The notes under the pieces were generated by a model. It was not told the DNA's origin, searched no databases, and worked only from the letters and a program-made list of their open reading frames with translations. From positions 1-49,405 of the forward strand of contig NZ_JAUQWH010000053.1 of assembly GCF_030757795.1 (NCBI RefSeq): a stretch of 49,405 nucleotides of DNA, read 5' to 3'. A program made the position numbers and the translations under genes. Source of the DNA: Actinoplanes oryzae (GTDB lineage Bacteria; Actinomycetota; Actinomycetes; Mycobacteriales; Micromonosporaceae). Of this stretch, positions 33,780 through 42,665 are shown in pieces; positions within the stretch are counted from its first letter, which is position 1, and every line of letters begins with the position of its first letter.

Positions 33780-33921
33780 CATGGTCACGGCCATCGGCCC
33801 GAGAAACCGAAGCCGACCGGCGGGCGAGGAGTTGCTTGCCGCCCTTGACCCCGGCGAACGGGAGCTGCTGCGCGCGCTGCTGGAGAAGGTTCTGGCCGCC
33901 CACCCGGCACAGCCGGCGTGA
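33780..33921 (+). pseudogene. Possible remnant of a MarR-type regulator C-terminus
   Basis: A 46-codon frame ends with LLAALDPGERELLRALLEKVL, which resembles the last helix of MarR-family regulators. No helix-turn-helix region precedes it, because the upstream DNA belongs to the divergent membrane-protein gene. It may be a decayed fragment or a chance frame. Confidence 0.25.
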
Positions 33922-34010
33922 CGGCGAGGATCATGCCCGTCATGGCCCGCGTCGCCCTGGATGGTCCGCGTGGTGATGACGCGCCGACCCCGGGTTCGCA
34001 CACCTGCGGC

Positions 34011-34403
34011 TTAAGGCGTGGCGGTGAGGCTGATGGTGAGCTGTCGCCGGTCGGTGTCGCCCCGTAGCACCGTGAGCTGAGCCTCGGTGCCGGCGATCGT
34101 CTTGGTGAACAGTCCGTCCGTCGCGCTGAGGGTCCAGCCCGCGGCCTGCGCGGCCGCCCGGCCGGCGGTCACCGCCGCACCGGCCGCGGCGTCGTCCGCG
34201 AGCTGGTAGACCTTCAGAATCTGGGCCTGCCGGCGCTTGCCGTCGACGATGCCGCCGGCGCGGTAGCCGGTCTCGAAGCTCCTGACGGGTGTTCCGGCCG
34301 CGGCCGGTGCCCAGGTGGCCATGCTGTCCTGCCGCAGGGCCGGCAGGTAGGTGCCGTCGGAGGGATCGCCGCACCCGCCCGGCTCGAGCAGGAGACGTTT
34401 CAC
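34011..34403 (-). CDS. Hypothetical protein
   Basis: A 130-residue protein starting at GTG 34403, with a strong AAAGGAG site. It is of mixed composition with an internal Ala-rich helix (DDAAAGAAVTAGRAAAQAAG) and strands near the end (AQLTVLRG...LTISLTATP). No signal peptide is evident, though the start contains MKRLLLEPGGCG. No family recognised. Confidence 0.75.
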   Translation of the reverse strand: MKRLLLEPGGCGDPSDGTYLPALRQDSMATWAPAAAGTPVRSFETGYRAGGIVDGKRRQAQILKVYQLADDAAAGAAVTAGRAAAQAAGWTLSATDGLFTKTIAGTEAQLTVLRGDTDRRQLTISLTATP

Positions 34404-34444
34404 CGTTCTCCTTTCCGGCGCCGGGCCCGTGGCATGCCGATCTT

Positions 34445-34624
34445 CTAATGGGCGCCCTGGGCACGGTCGTGCTCGGGCTTGCGCTTGTCGCCGGTGTGCG
34501 GGTCCCGCTCCTCGAGGGCCTGGTCGGCCGGCTCGGGGACGACAGCCATCCGGTCCACGTCCTCGGAGCCGGGGCCGTCCTGGGTGGTGTACTCGGCGTA
34601 CTGCTCGGGGTTGACGTCGCTCAT
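34445..34624 (-). CDS. Small acidic hypothetical protein coupled to VanY-type peptidase
   Basis: A 59-residue hydrophilic protein (MSDVNPEQYAEYTTQDG...). Its ATG overlaps the stop of the peptidase gene as ATGA (34621-34624), which supports genuine translation. No motif is recognisable. Confidence 0.6.
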   Translation of the reverse strand: MSDVNPEQYAEYTTQDGPGSEDVDRMAVVPEPADQALEERDPHTGDKRKPEHDRAQGAH

Positions 34625-35130
34625 GCCGAGTCTGTACCCCCTGGGCTGCGGAAAATGCGCAGGCGCGGATCGTGCGACGGGTCGGGGTACATGGGCGGGC
34701 ACCCCTGCTCGGCAGCCTCGGGCCGCAGCTCGTAGTGCCAGGGCTCGTTGCCGTAGATCTGGCACAGGCCGAAGCGAGCGCCGTGCTCGTGCAGCCACGG
34801 CATCGCGTGCGGCGGGCCGAGATCGATCGCGTCGCCCTGGACGTGGGCCGACTTGTCCGGGGTGGCGACCCAGCGGGCGGCTTCCTCCGCCGAGCCGAGC
34901 CGCTCGACCGCCTCGCGCAGGATCCGCGCCTGGTACTCGGGCGCCCGCCAACCGCCGTTGACCACGAACTCCACCCCGTCGTCGGCGGCGGCCTTCGCCG
35001 CGGTCCGGACGGCCTGCAGCAGCCCGGGATCGAGATTGCCGACGGCGGGAAACCAGTCGTCGAACACCGTCACACCCCGCGGCACCGCGCCCCCGGCCGC
35101 GCCGGCCGCCACGTCATCGGGATCAGTCAT
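34621..35130 (-). CDS. VanY-type D-alanyl-D-alanine carboxypeptidase (M15)
   Basis: A 169-residue M15 peptidase domain. The zinc site is clear: SAHVQGDAIDLGP supplies His and Asp, and EPWHYE supplies the catalytic Glu and second His. GGWRAPEYQ is the typical substrate-side motif. Such enzymes trim D-Ala from peptidoglycan stems. No signal peptide or anchor is visible, so it is either cytoplasmic or exported without a classical signal. ATG 35130 is the only good start. Confidence 0.9.
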   Translation of the reverse strand: MTDPDDVAAGAAGGAVPRGVTVFDDWFPAVGNLDPGLLQAVRTAAKAAADDGVEFVVNGGWRAPEYQARILREAVERLGSAEEAARWVATPDKSAHVQGDAIDLGPPHAMPWLHEHGARFGLCQIYGNEPWHYELRPEAAEQGCPPMYPDPSHDPRLRIFRSPGGTDSA

Positions 35131-35142
35131 GCCGCCATCGTG

Positions 35143-37476
35143 TCAGTGGACGGCCGATTCCTCGGGAACGGGCTGGGCCTGGGAGCGGCTCTGGCGGTAT
35201 TCCAGCGCCTCCGGGATTTCCTCGTACTGCAACAGGCTGCCGGTCAGCTCCTTCAGGTGTTCCCTGGCTTCGGCCGGGGTCGCGTAGAAGAACTCACGCC
35301 TCTGGTTGACCATGTTGACCCGCCGATCGGCCAGCCGGGAGTGCATCTGCGCCTCGATCGTGACTGCGTCGTCGGAGAAGAACAGCGCGTGCACGTCGAA
35401 GGCGAACGGCACCGAGGCGTCGCCCAGTTCGCGTACGCGATCCATGGGATCGAGCCGGCGCGTCATCCCCACTTTGATCATGTTCTCGCCGAAGGCGCCG
35501 AGGTTCGAGATGACGTACACGTAGCCGGCCCGGACGTTGGCGGCGCGATAGTCGACGTCCTGGATCGCGGTGTCGATCTGGGCGAGCCGTTCCTGCAACT
35601 GCGCCGCGCCTTCGGTATCGCCGGTGGCGTGCAGCGCCGCCAGGGCGTTGGCATAGTGCTGGCGTTCCTTGTCCAGCCGTGCCCGCTCGCGCTCGATCTC
35701 CTGCTGCAGCCGCCGTTCCTCGCGGAGCCGCGCCTTCTCCTCGCGGTCGCGCTCCTTCTCCTCCGCCAGCTTCTCCTGGTAGTCGGCGGTGAGGCCGAGC
35801 TCCTGGATCCGTAGCCGGTGGTATTCGTCGGTGATGCGGATGCTCATCGTCTTGCCGAGCCGGGCGATCGTGGCGGCCACCTTGCCCAGCCTTTCGACGG
35901 CGGCCGGCAATTTGTACGGCTTCAGGGTCCGCACCAGGTTGTCGGCCTCGGCGTTGTATGCCCGCAACATAAGCTTGGAGTAATCGCGCAGCATGGCCCT
36001 GCCCTGCGCGTCCGACCCGTTGACCGTCCAGCCGGCCGCGGCTTTGACCGCTCCCCCGTCGCTCTTCGCCGTGGCCTTGATGCGTTCCTGAAGGTCGGCG
36101 AGGGCTTCCTGGTACGCGACCGCGTCGTGGAGGGGGTGCTGGTACTCGTAGATTCCCGCCTCCTGCAGCAGCGCCTTCTCCTCGGTCACCACGACCTGGC
36201 GGCGGAGCTCGTCGAGCCGTTGTTGCAGATGCGCCTGCTCCGCCCGGTCCCTGGCCGTCCGCTCGCCGATCTCCTGTTCCAGACGACGCCGGTACTCCTC
36301 GAGCTCCTCGATCCGGAACATGCCGAGCCGATCCATCCGAGCGCGAAGCTGGTCGAGTTCGGCGCGCAGCTGCTCGGCCTCGGCTGCCAGCTCGCGCGCC
36401 TTTCCCCGCGCTCCGAACAACGGGATGGCCGCATCCGTCGTCACCGGCGTGGTGGCCTGCGCCGAAGAGCGCGGCTGGGGGACCAGAGGCGGCGCGGGCG
36501 TCTCCTCGGGCAGCCACATCTGCCACCCCGGGGGCACCGGTCCCCAGGCCGGATCGGGCATCCATCCCGGCGGCGGAGCCCAGCCCGGTGGCGGCGCGGG
36601 CCAGTTCGGCGGCGCGTTGAAGCGGAAGCCCGCACCCTGCTTCACTGCAGGCGCAGGCGCAGGCACCACCGGTGTCGTCGCTTGTGGTGGCACTGCGCTC
36701 GTGGGAGCGTCCAGCCAGGTGTCCGGCAGGTCGTGCGCCCGCGCCGCGTACAGGACGACCTCTGCCTTGATGCGGTTGCCCTTGACAATCGCTCGAGCGG
36801 CGGTGACGAGGTCGCTCTCGCCAAGATGACGGACGGCGGCCAGCATGTCCCCGCTCATTCTGGGACTCAGCCGGCCGACCCGCGCGCCGTCGATACGGAC
36901 CTCCACGACGGCGCGCGATGTCCGGGCCGTCTCCTCGACGATCTCGTGCAAGGTCGCGAACACCCAGCATTCGCCCTCCGCGCGGAGCCACGGCGCGAGG
37001 GCGTCCAGATGCTTCTCCTCGCCGGTGACTTGGATGGCTGTGCCCGTGGGCAGGAGCCGGTGCGGCCGGTGGGGCGGCTGGTTCGCCGGCACCAGCATGT
37101 GCGGCTCGGCCAGCTGGAGCCGGACGGAAGCGTTGAAGCCGTCGGCAGTTGCCGACCACTGCTGAGCCCAGATCTGCGCCGACACCTGCGGCGTGCGGCC
37201 CCGCGCGACCAACGGCAGCAACACCGGAGAGTAACGAGCCGCGTCCTGCCGCGACAGATAGCCGATCTGCCGGGAGCCGGCCCACACCGCGACAGCGTGC
37301 CGGTCGTGTTTGTTCAGCGGCTCCGGGAGCAACTGGACCGTGGCTTTCAGGTCGGTGCCACCGGCCTTGAGGCCCGTACCGAAAAGGGCCTTGATCGCGG
37401 TCTTGTAGTGCGATTCGCCGACGACCTCGACGGACGCCCAGCCCCGTTGTCCCCACAGATCAAACACTTCTGGCAT
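35143..37476 (-). CDS. HIRAN - DUF4041 - GIY-YIG (T5orf172) multidomain protein
   Basis: The 777-residue protein combines several domains. A HIRAN domain at ~15-90 (VVGESHYKTAI...LLPEPLNKHDRHAVAVW...IGYLSRQDAARY) is a DNA-end-binding module. A Pro/Trp-rich linker (~285-325) contains repeated PPGW units. Coiled coils flank a DUF4041-type region (~345-640). A C-terminal T5orf172/GIY-YIG nuclease domain (~650-740) has YVYVISN, MIKVGMT, Arg in DRVRELG and Glu in IEAQMHSRL. DUF4041-T5orf172 proteins occur in phages and bacteria; the added HIRAN domain suggests targeting to DNA ends. The start is ATG 37476; no ribosome site is visible. Confidence 0.88.
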   Translation of the reverse strand: MPEVFDLWGQRGWASVEVVGESHYKTAIKALFGTGLKAGGTDLKATVQLLPEPLNKHDRHAVAVWAGSRQIGYLSRQDAARYSPVLLPLVARGRTPQVSAQIWAQQWSATADGFNASVRLQLAEPHMLVPANQPPHRPHRLLPTGTAIQVTGEEKHLDALAPWLRAEGECWVFATLHEIVEETARTSRAVVEVRIDGARVGRLSPRMSGDMLAAVRHLGESDLVTAARAIVKGNRIKAEVVLYAARAHDLPDTWLDAPTSAVPPQATTPVVPAPAPAVKQGAGFRFNAPPNWPAPPPGWAPPPGWMPDPAWGPVPPGWQMWLPEETPAPPLVPQPRSSAQATTPVTTDAAIPLFGARGKARELAAEAEQLRAELDQLRARMDRLGMFRIEELEEYRRRLEQEIGERTARDRAEQAHLQQRLDELRRQVVVTEEKALLQEAGIYEYQHPLHDAVAYQEALADLQERIKATAKSDGGAVKAAAGWTVNGSDAQGRAMLRDYSKLMLRAYNAEADNLVRTLKPYKLPAAVERLGKVAATIARLGKTMSIRITDEYHRLRIQELGLTADYQEKLAEEKERDREEKARLREERRLQQEIERERARLDKERQHYANALAALHATGDTEGAAQLQERLAQIDTAIQDVDYRAANVRAGYVYVISNLGAFGENMIKVGMTRRLDPMDRVRELGDASVPFAFDVHALFFSDDAVTIEAQMHSRLADRRVNMVNQRREFFYATPAEAREHLKELTGSLLQYEEIPEALEYRQSRSQAQPVPEESAVH

Positions 37477-37725
37477 GCCGCACAAAGTACGGGTGTCCGG
37501 GCGGCACCGCCGCCGGCGACGCTCGCGCGAACCTCCCTTGTTCGTCGTCCGAAAGTCGGTGTTGCCCGGAGAATCAGGGGTGGACGAATGGTCGTCCGGC
37601 CCGCGGCTCACCGTAACGACTGATCCATTCCGGGACGTATCCCGAATCGCTCTCGGAGATGATCGGCAGCGCGCGGGGGGCCCGGGCCGGAGGCGGGGCG
37701 GGACGGGGCGGCTTAGAGTCGGGGG

Positions 37726-38157
37726 ATGAGCGTCGACATCGAGGTCGTCGAGGACGTCACCGATGAACTGGTGAAAGCCTTCGGCCGACTATTGCCGCAA
37801 CTGTCCCGGTCCGCGCAGCCGCTGGATGCCTCCGATCTGCGCAGCATGATCGGCCGGGAGGGGAACAGGTTGCTCGTCGCCCGGGTGCGGGGCGAGATCG
37901 TGGGCACGCTGACCCTGGTGACGTTTCCGATTCCGACGGGGCTGCGCGCGTGGATCGAGGACGTGGTGGTGGACGAGGCCGCGCGCGGGGCCGGGGTGGG
38001 TGCCGCGCTGACCAAGGAGGCCGTACGGCTGGCGCGCGCGGACGGCGCCCGGACGGTCGATCTGACGTCGCGGCCGTCGCGGGTGGAGGCCAACCGGCTG
38101 TACGAACGGCTGGGCTTCTCCGTGCGCGACTCGAAGGTGTACCGGCTGCAGGAGTAA
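37726..38157 (+). CDS. GNAT-family N-acetyltransferase
   Basis: A 143-residue GNAT enzyme. The acetyl-CoA pyrophosphate loop is ARGAGVGAAL (motif A, residues ~87-96), preceded by WIEDVVVDEA. The C-terminal EANRLYERLGF is motif B. The substrate is unknown. The start is ATG 37726. The 249-base gap to the divergent HIRAN-protein gene contains no other gene. Confidence 0.92.
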   Translation: MSVDIEVVEDVTDELVKAFGRLLPQLSRSAQPLDASDLRSMIGREGNRLLVARVRGEIVGTLTLVTFPIPTGLRAWIEDVVVDEAARGAGVGAALTKEAVRLARADGARTVDLTSRPSRVEANRLYERLGFSVRDSKVYRLQE

Positions 38158-38198
38158 GCAGTTGATCAGCGTCGGGTCCTTACGGCAGGCTGGTCGCC

Positions 38199-39404
38199 GT
38201 GGGATCTTATCGATGGGTCGTGCTCGCGGTGGCCACGGTGACGCAGGCGGCGGCCGCCTTCTTCGTGCAAGGGCTCGGGGCGCTCGGCGTTCTGCTCCAA
38301 CGTGAGCTGGGGCTGAGTGCCACGCAGCTCGGGCTGCTGATGTCGGCCGCTCAGCTGGCGCCGCTGGCGGGGCTGCTGGTCGCCGGTGAGCTGCTCGACC
38401 GTTTCGGTGAGCGGTGGGTGGTCGGCGCCGGGGCGGGGCTGGTCGGCGGGGCGCTCGTGACCGGGATGCTCGCCCCGGGCTACGCGGCCCTGCTCGTGGT
38501 GCTGCTGGTGGCGGGCGCGGGATACAGCACCGTGCAGCCGGGCGGGAGCAAGTCGGTCGCGGCGTGGTTCGACTCGTCGCGGCGCGGGGTCGCGATGGGC
38601 GTACGCCAGGCGGGCCTGCCCCTCGGTGCCGCCCTCGCATCGGCGTCGCTGCCGGCGGTGGGCGCGGCGTTCGGCTGGCGGGCGACGCTCGGGGTCGGCG
38701 GCGCGGTGGCGCTGGCCGGGGCGGTGCTGTTCGTGGCGACGTACCGGCAGCCGCCGTCCCCGGGTACAGCAGGGGGCTCGCAGATCGGGTCGCGCCGGGG
38801 CTTGCTGCGCGACCCGGTGCTGCTGCGGGCGCTGGCGTGCGGGGTGGCCCTGATCGCGGTGCAGTGCGGGATCGGGCTGCTGACCGTGCTGCACCTGCAC
38901 GAGAAGGCGGACCTGTCCCCCGGGCGCGCGGCGCTCGTCCTGGTCGCGGCGCAGGGGGCGGGCGTCGCCGGGCGGATCCTGCTGGCGGCGATCAGCGACC
39001 GGCGACGGCGGAACGGCCGGCAGGGCGTCGTGACGGTCAGCCTGGTCGCGGTGCTGGCGGCGCTGGTGCTGCTGATGACGCCCGCGGGGTGGTCGCCGGT
39101 GGTGGCGGGGGCGGCGTTCGTGTGGCTCGGGTTCTTCGGCATCGGCTGGTACGGGCCGTGGGTGGCGCTGGTGACCGAGGCCGCCCCGGCCGGGCGCACC
39201 GGCTTCGCGCTCGGCCTGGCGATGGCCGTCAACCAGGTCGTCATCGTGCTCGTCCCGCCGGTGCTCGGGCTGCTGCGCGACACGAGCGGCGGGTTCCTGG
39301 CGCCGTGGGGACTGCTCGCCGGGCTGATCGTCGCCGCCCTCGCCGCCGCGGCGACTCGGATCACCCGGCCGGCCGACAAGGCTGTCGTGGGGGCCGCGGC
39401 ATGA
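38199..39404 (+). CDS. Major facilitator superfamily transporter
   Basis: The 401-residue protein has about 12 transmembrane helices. A motif-A-like loop LLDRFGERWV follows helix 2, and GVRQAGLPLGAALAS in helix 5 resembles the motif C of drug/anion antiporters. Loops are short and basic on the inside. Substrate unknown. The start is GTG 38199. The stop codon overlaps the next acetyltransferase start as ATGA (39401-39404), suggesting linked function such as export of, or resistance to, a compound. Confidence 0.92.
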   Translation: MGSYRWVVLAVATVTQAAAAFFVQGLGALGVLLQRELGLSATQLGLLMSAAQLAPLAGLLVAGELLDRFGERWVVGAGAGLVGGALVTGMLAPGYAALLVVLLVAGAGYSTVQPGGSKSVAAWFDSSRRGVAMGVRQAGLPLGAALASASLPAVGAAFGWRATLGVGGAVALAGAVLFVATYRQPPSPGTAGGSQIGSRRGLLRDPVLLRALACGVALIAVQCGIGLLTVLHLHEKADLSPGRAALVLVAAQGAGVAGRILLAAISDRRRRNGRQGVVTVSLVAVLAALVLLMTPAGWSPVVAGAAFVWLGFFGIGWYGPWVALVTEAAPAGRTGFALGLAMAVNQVVIVLVPPVLGLLRDTSGGFLAPWGLLAGLIVAALAAAATRITRPADKAVVGAAA

Positions 39405-39907
39405 CCGAGCTGATCGCGCCCGTCACGAGCCTGCACGCCGCCTTCCTGGACTGCCACGACGAGTGGGGGCCGGGCCTGCACGAGGACGGTTTCGGCCTGC
39501 ACGCCGGCGACGACGTCCGCTCGCCCGAGGGTTTCGCGCGGTGGGTGCGGCGGGTGACCCGGCTCGCGCACCCGGCCGGCACGCCGTGCCCGTCGGCGAC
39601 GATCCAGCACAGCACGGCGCGCTGGATCGTCGAGGACGGCCGGGTGCTGGGCGGGATCACCTTGCGGCACCTGCTCGACGTCGAGACAGGACACATCGGG
39701 TACGGCCTGCGGGCCTCGGCACGGCGGCGCGGCATCGGGACCTGGGCGCTCGGCCAGATCCTGAAGGAGGCGCCGGCGACCATGAGCAGCGTCCTCTGCG
39801 TGGCAGAGAACACCGCGTCGGCGCGCACGATCGAACGCAACGGCGGCGTTCCCGAGCCCGGGAGCGGACCGGCGCGCCGCTACTGGATCACGCTGCAAGC
39901 GGGATAG
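39401..39907 (+). CDS. GNAT-family N-acetyltransferase coupled to MFS transporter
   Basis: A 168-residue acetyltransferase, related to the RimJ/YncA type. The CoA loop lies in ASARRRGIGTWAL, preceded by the HIGYGLR strand; the ENTASARTIERNGG segment is the usual C-terminal motif. Translation is coupled to the upstream transporter. Confidence 0.9.
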   Translation: MTELIAPVTSLHAAFLDCHDEWGPGLHEDGFGLHAGDDVRSPEGFARWVRRVTRLAHPAGTPCPSATIQHSTARWIVEDGRVLGGITLRHLLDVETGHIGYGLRASARRRGIGTWALGQILKEAPATMSSVLCVAENTASARTIERNGGVPEPGSGPARRYWITLQAG

Positions 39908-39923
39908 CGGGAAGGATCGGCGC

Positions 39924-40445
39924 ATGCGACCCGAGCCCGGCCAGGTGCTGCACTTCTCCGAGGACCCGACGATCACCCGCTTCCGGCCGCACGTCGCGGC
40001 CACCGCGCAACAGCCGGAGGCGTACGTGTGGGCGGTCGACGCCGCCCGGGCGCCGGACTACTGGTTCCCGCGGCAGTGCCCGCGCGCGATGGCATGGGTG
40101 GGGCCCGGCACGAGCGGCGAGGACCGGGCGCGCATCCTCGGCCCGGGCGGCGGGGAGCGGGTCCACGCCATCGAGTACGGGTGGCTGGCCGCGATGTCCA
40201 CGGTGCGGCTGTACGCGTATCGGTTGCCGGCGGCGCAGTTCCGGCCGTTCGAGCGGCACGCGCACGTGGCCGTCGAGCCGGTCGAGCCGCTCGGCCCGCC
40301 GGAGCCGGTCGGGGACCTGCTCGCCCTGCACGCCGCCGCGGGGATCCAGCTGCGGGTGCTCCCCCGCCTGGGGGACTTCTGGGACGCGGTCGTCGCGAGC
40401 ACCCTCGAGTTCAGCGGCATCCGCCTGCGCAACGCCCGCGCGTAG
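39924..40445 (+). CDS. Conserved protein, DUF6886-like
   Basis: A 173-residue cytosolic protein beginning MRPEPGQVLHFSEDPTITRF. A YWFPRQCPRAMAW segment and an IEYGWLAAM region are the type of features I associate with DUF6886; function unknown. The start ATG 39924 lies 16 bases after the GNAT gene with GGAAGGA before it, so it likely belongs to the same operon. Confidence 0.75.
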   Translation: MRPEPGQVLHFSEDPTITRFRPHVAATAQQPEAYVWAVDAARAPDYWFPRQCPRAMAWVGPGTSGEDRARILGPGGGERVHAIEYGWLAAMSTVRLYAYRLPAAQFRPFERHAHVAVEPVEPLGPPEPVGDLLALHAAAGIQLRVLPRLGDFWDAVVASTLEFSGIRLRNARA

Positions 40446-40469
40446 CAGCCGCGGGGACAAGGAACCTGA

Positions 40470-41093
40470 TCAGGGTGTCCCACCGGGGACTGCCGACCGC
40501 GGATCGGCGCCCGCGAACGCGAGTGCGATGACGAAGCCGGCGGCCTCCTCCGCCTGCCGCGCCCGGTCCAGCCCGCCGAGCACGGCCGGAACGCCGCCGA
40601 CGTCACGCACGAGCGAACCGGTGACCTCCAGCGCCCGGGAATCGTCCCCGCACATCGCGACCGTCACCGGCGCGGCTGCGGGACTCGTCCACGCCGCCGC
40701 GGGGAACAGGTGGAACGCCTTGACGACATGGGCGCCGGGCGCGAGATCGGCGATGTGATGGGCGAACGCGCGTCCCGCTGCGGTTGTCAGGACGCCGATG
40801 CCGTGCTCGACGGCGTTCGTCGGATCGATGAGCGGCCGGCCGGCGAGCGCCCCGCCGGGCGCACCGGCGGCTTCGAGGATGTCGCCGGCCCCCTGCCAGT
40901 GCACGGCGAGCAGGACGGCGTCGGCGTCCCGGGCGATCTCGGGCAGCCGGCGGACCCGGGCGCCCGACGCCGTCGCCGCCGCGGCCGCGCGCTCGGGCGA
41001 CCGCCCGCCGATGCCGACGTCGTGTCCGGCGCGGGTCCAGCTGGTGGCGAGGGCCGTGGCGAGGGTGCCGGTACCGAGGATTCCGATGTGCAT
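40470..41093 (-). CDS. NADP-binding F420-reductase-like oxidoreductase
   Basis: A 207-residue protein with an N-terminal Rossmann motif (GILGTGTLATALA) and GGRSPERA typical of NADP(H) binding. The PTNAVEHG and VKAFHLFPAAAW segments match the F420H2:NADP oxidoreductase-like family. These enzymes move hydride between NADP and F420 or a related substrate. The start is ATG 41093. It is divergent from the HxlR regulator gene, which probably controls it. Confidence 0.88.
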   Translation of the reverse strand: MHIGILGTGTLATALATSWTRAGHDVGIGGRSPERAAAAATASGARVRRLPEIARDADAVLLAVHWQGAGDILEAAGAPGGALAGRPLIDPTNAVEHGIGVLTTAAGRAFAHHIADLAPGAHVVKAFHLFPAAAWTSPAAAPVTVAMCGDDSRALEVTGSLVRDVGGVPAVLGGLDRARQAEEAAGFVIALAFAGADPRSAVPGGTP

Positions 41094-41159
41094 GACAGCC
41101 GACGCTAGGCGGTTCGACATGCACCGCCCGGTGCGCGTCGGCCGTGCCACGATGGCGGG

Positions 41160-41540
41160 GTGGCTGGGGATCCGGACGGCGGATGCATGACCTTCGTGGC
41201 GGACTGCCGGCTGCGGCTGGCCACGGACCTGTTCACGCACGTGTGGGATCCCGTGGTCCTGGCCGCGCTGGCCGGGGGCCCGCAGCGGCGGCGGGCGCTG
41301 CGGGCGAGGATCGGCGGGGTGAGCGACAAGGTCCTCACCGAGTCGCTGCACCGGCTCGTCGCGAGCGGGCTGCTCGAACGGCGGTCCTTTGCCGAGGCGC
41401 CGCCGCGGGTCGACTACGCGCTGACCGCACTCGGGCGCAGTTTCGCCGAGGGGCCGATGAGCGCGCTCGGCGCCTGGGTCACCCGCTACGGCGACGACCT
41501 CGTCGAGGCGCGGGACCGCCTCCACCCGGACGGCCGGTGA
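41160..41540 (+). CDS. HxlR-family transcriptional regulator
   Basis: A 126-residue winged-helix protein. CRLRLATDLFTHVWDPVVLAAL is the HxlR N-terminal signature, followed by the recognition helix VSDKVLTESLHRLVASGLL and the wing with RVDYALTALGRSF. These regulators sense redox or aldehyde/quinone stress and control adjacent oxidoreductases. Its target is probably the divergent reductase at 40470-41093. ATG 41187 is an alternative start. Confidence 0.9.
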   Translation: MAGDPDGGCMTFVADCRLRLATDLFTHVWDPVVLAALAGGPQRRRALRARIGGVSDKVLTESLHRLVASGLLERRSFAEAPPRVDYALTALGRSFAEGPMSALGAWVTRYGDDLVEARDRLHPDGR

Positions 41541-41547
41541 GGCCCCT

Positions 41548-41949
41548 TCAGCGCAGGCCGGTGAGGCGGACGAGGGCGGCGAATCCGTCGTCGGTGCCGG
41601 GCCAGTGCTTGCGGACGGCGGGCAGGCCGGCGCGGCGTACCACCGAGCGGAGCACCCACGTGACGATGATCGCGTCGTCGGCGTAGCCCAGGATCGGGAT
41701 GACGTCGGGGATGAGGTCGACGGGCAGGGCGAGGTACCCGAGGAGTAGTGCCAGGCGTACCCGGACGGCGCGGGGCAGCGTACCGTCGCGGGCCAGCCGG
41801 TGGAGCAGGCGAAGGAGGTCGGGCAGCAGGCGCAACGCCTCGGTGAGCTGGGCCTTTCCCGGTTTGACGGCGAGCAGCGCGACCAGCAGGGCCACCCACA
41901 CCGCGAGCAGCCCGCCGGCCATGCCGAGCACGATCCGCCACCAGTCCAT
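41548..41949 (-). CDS. DUF1232 (YkvA-like) membrane protein
   Basis: A 133-residue protein with an N-terminal transmembrane helix (IVLGMAGGLLAVWVALLVALLAV). The DUF1232 core is YLALPVDLIPDVIPILGYADDAIIV at about residues 75-100, with conserved Pro and Asp residues. The family is widespread but its role is unknown. The start is ATG 41949; the stop lies 7 bases from the convergent HxlR gene. Confidence 0.88.
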   Translation of the reverse strand: MDWWRIVLGMAGGLLAVWVALLVALLAVKPGKAQLTEALRLLPDLLRLLHRLARDGTLPRAVRVRLALLLGYLALPVDLIPDVIPILGYADDAIIVTWVLRSVVRRAGLPAVRKHWPGTDDGFAALVRLTGLR

Positions 41950-41989
41950 ACGCCGATCATGCCGTGCGCGGCCGTTGTACGGTCCGGCC

Positions 41990-42640
41990 ATGGCGTGGGA
42001 GATCGGCGACACGGTGCTCATCCGGTACGGGCGGCTCGGCGTGGCCCGGTTCGTGCGCGTCGGCCGGGTGCTGGCCGATGACGACGACGGGCTGACCGTG
42101 TGGGTCGGCGAGGGGTGGCCGCAGGTCGAGTACGTGCTGCCGGACGGGCGGGACCTGCGCTCGGTGCCGCTCGGGCAGCGGTTCGAGCTGGAGCGCCGGC
42201 CCGCGGTCACGTCCTGGCGCGGGCCGGGCATCGTGCATCACGCGCCGGCGGCCGGGGACTGGTCGGTGTGGTGGTTCTTCGAGCCGGACGGCGCCTTCCA
42301 CGGCTGGTACGGCAACCTCGAGTCGCCGCGCGTGCGGTGGGAGGCCGGCGGCGTCCGGGCGGTCGACTCCTCCGATCGCGCGCTGGACGTGCTGGTGGCG
42401 CCGGACGGCACCGCCCGGTGGAAGGACGAGGACGAGTTCGAGGTGCTGACCGGGCGGCCCGGCCGGTGGAGTGCCGGTCAGGTGCCCGCCATCCGCGCGG
42501 ACGGCGAGCACCTGATGCGGCTGGCGGCGGCGCGGGCGGGGGTCTTCGACGGGCGCTGGACGGACTTCCGCCCCGACCCGGCGTGGCCGGTGCCGCAGCT
42601 GCCCGCGGCCTGGGACGCCCCGCACCGCGCGGAGCCCTGA
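41990..42640 (+). CDS. DUF402 (FomD-like / nucleoside diphosphatase-type) protein
   Basis: A 216-residue protein with the DUF402 metal site: WWFFEPDGAFHGWYGNLE, RAVDSSDRALDVLVAPDG and the acidic WKDEDEFE. Related proteins hydrolyse nucleoside diphosphates or cytidylyl-phosphonates using Mn or Mg. The substrate here is unknown. The start is ATG 41990, and the 40-base gap to the divergent DUF1232 gene is short. Confidence 0.88.
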   Translation: MAWEIGDTVLIRYGRLGVARFVRVGRVLADDDDGLTVWVGEGWPQVEYVLPDGRDLRSVPLGQRFELERRPAVTSWRGPGIVHHAPAAGDWSVWWFFEPDGAFHGWYGNLESPRVRWEAGGVRAVDSSDRALDVLVAPDGTARWKDEDEFEVLTGRPGRWSAGQVPAIRADGEHLMRLAAARAGVFDGRWTDFRPDPAWPVPQLPAAWDAPHRAEP

Positions 42641-42665
42641 GATCAAGCCGCGGCCGGGCCCGGTC

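Noticed and set aside
35818..37623. 601-residue plus-strand frame
   Set aside because: Antisense to the HIRAN-GIY-YIG protein; no domain content.
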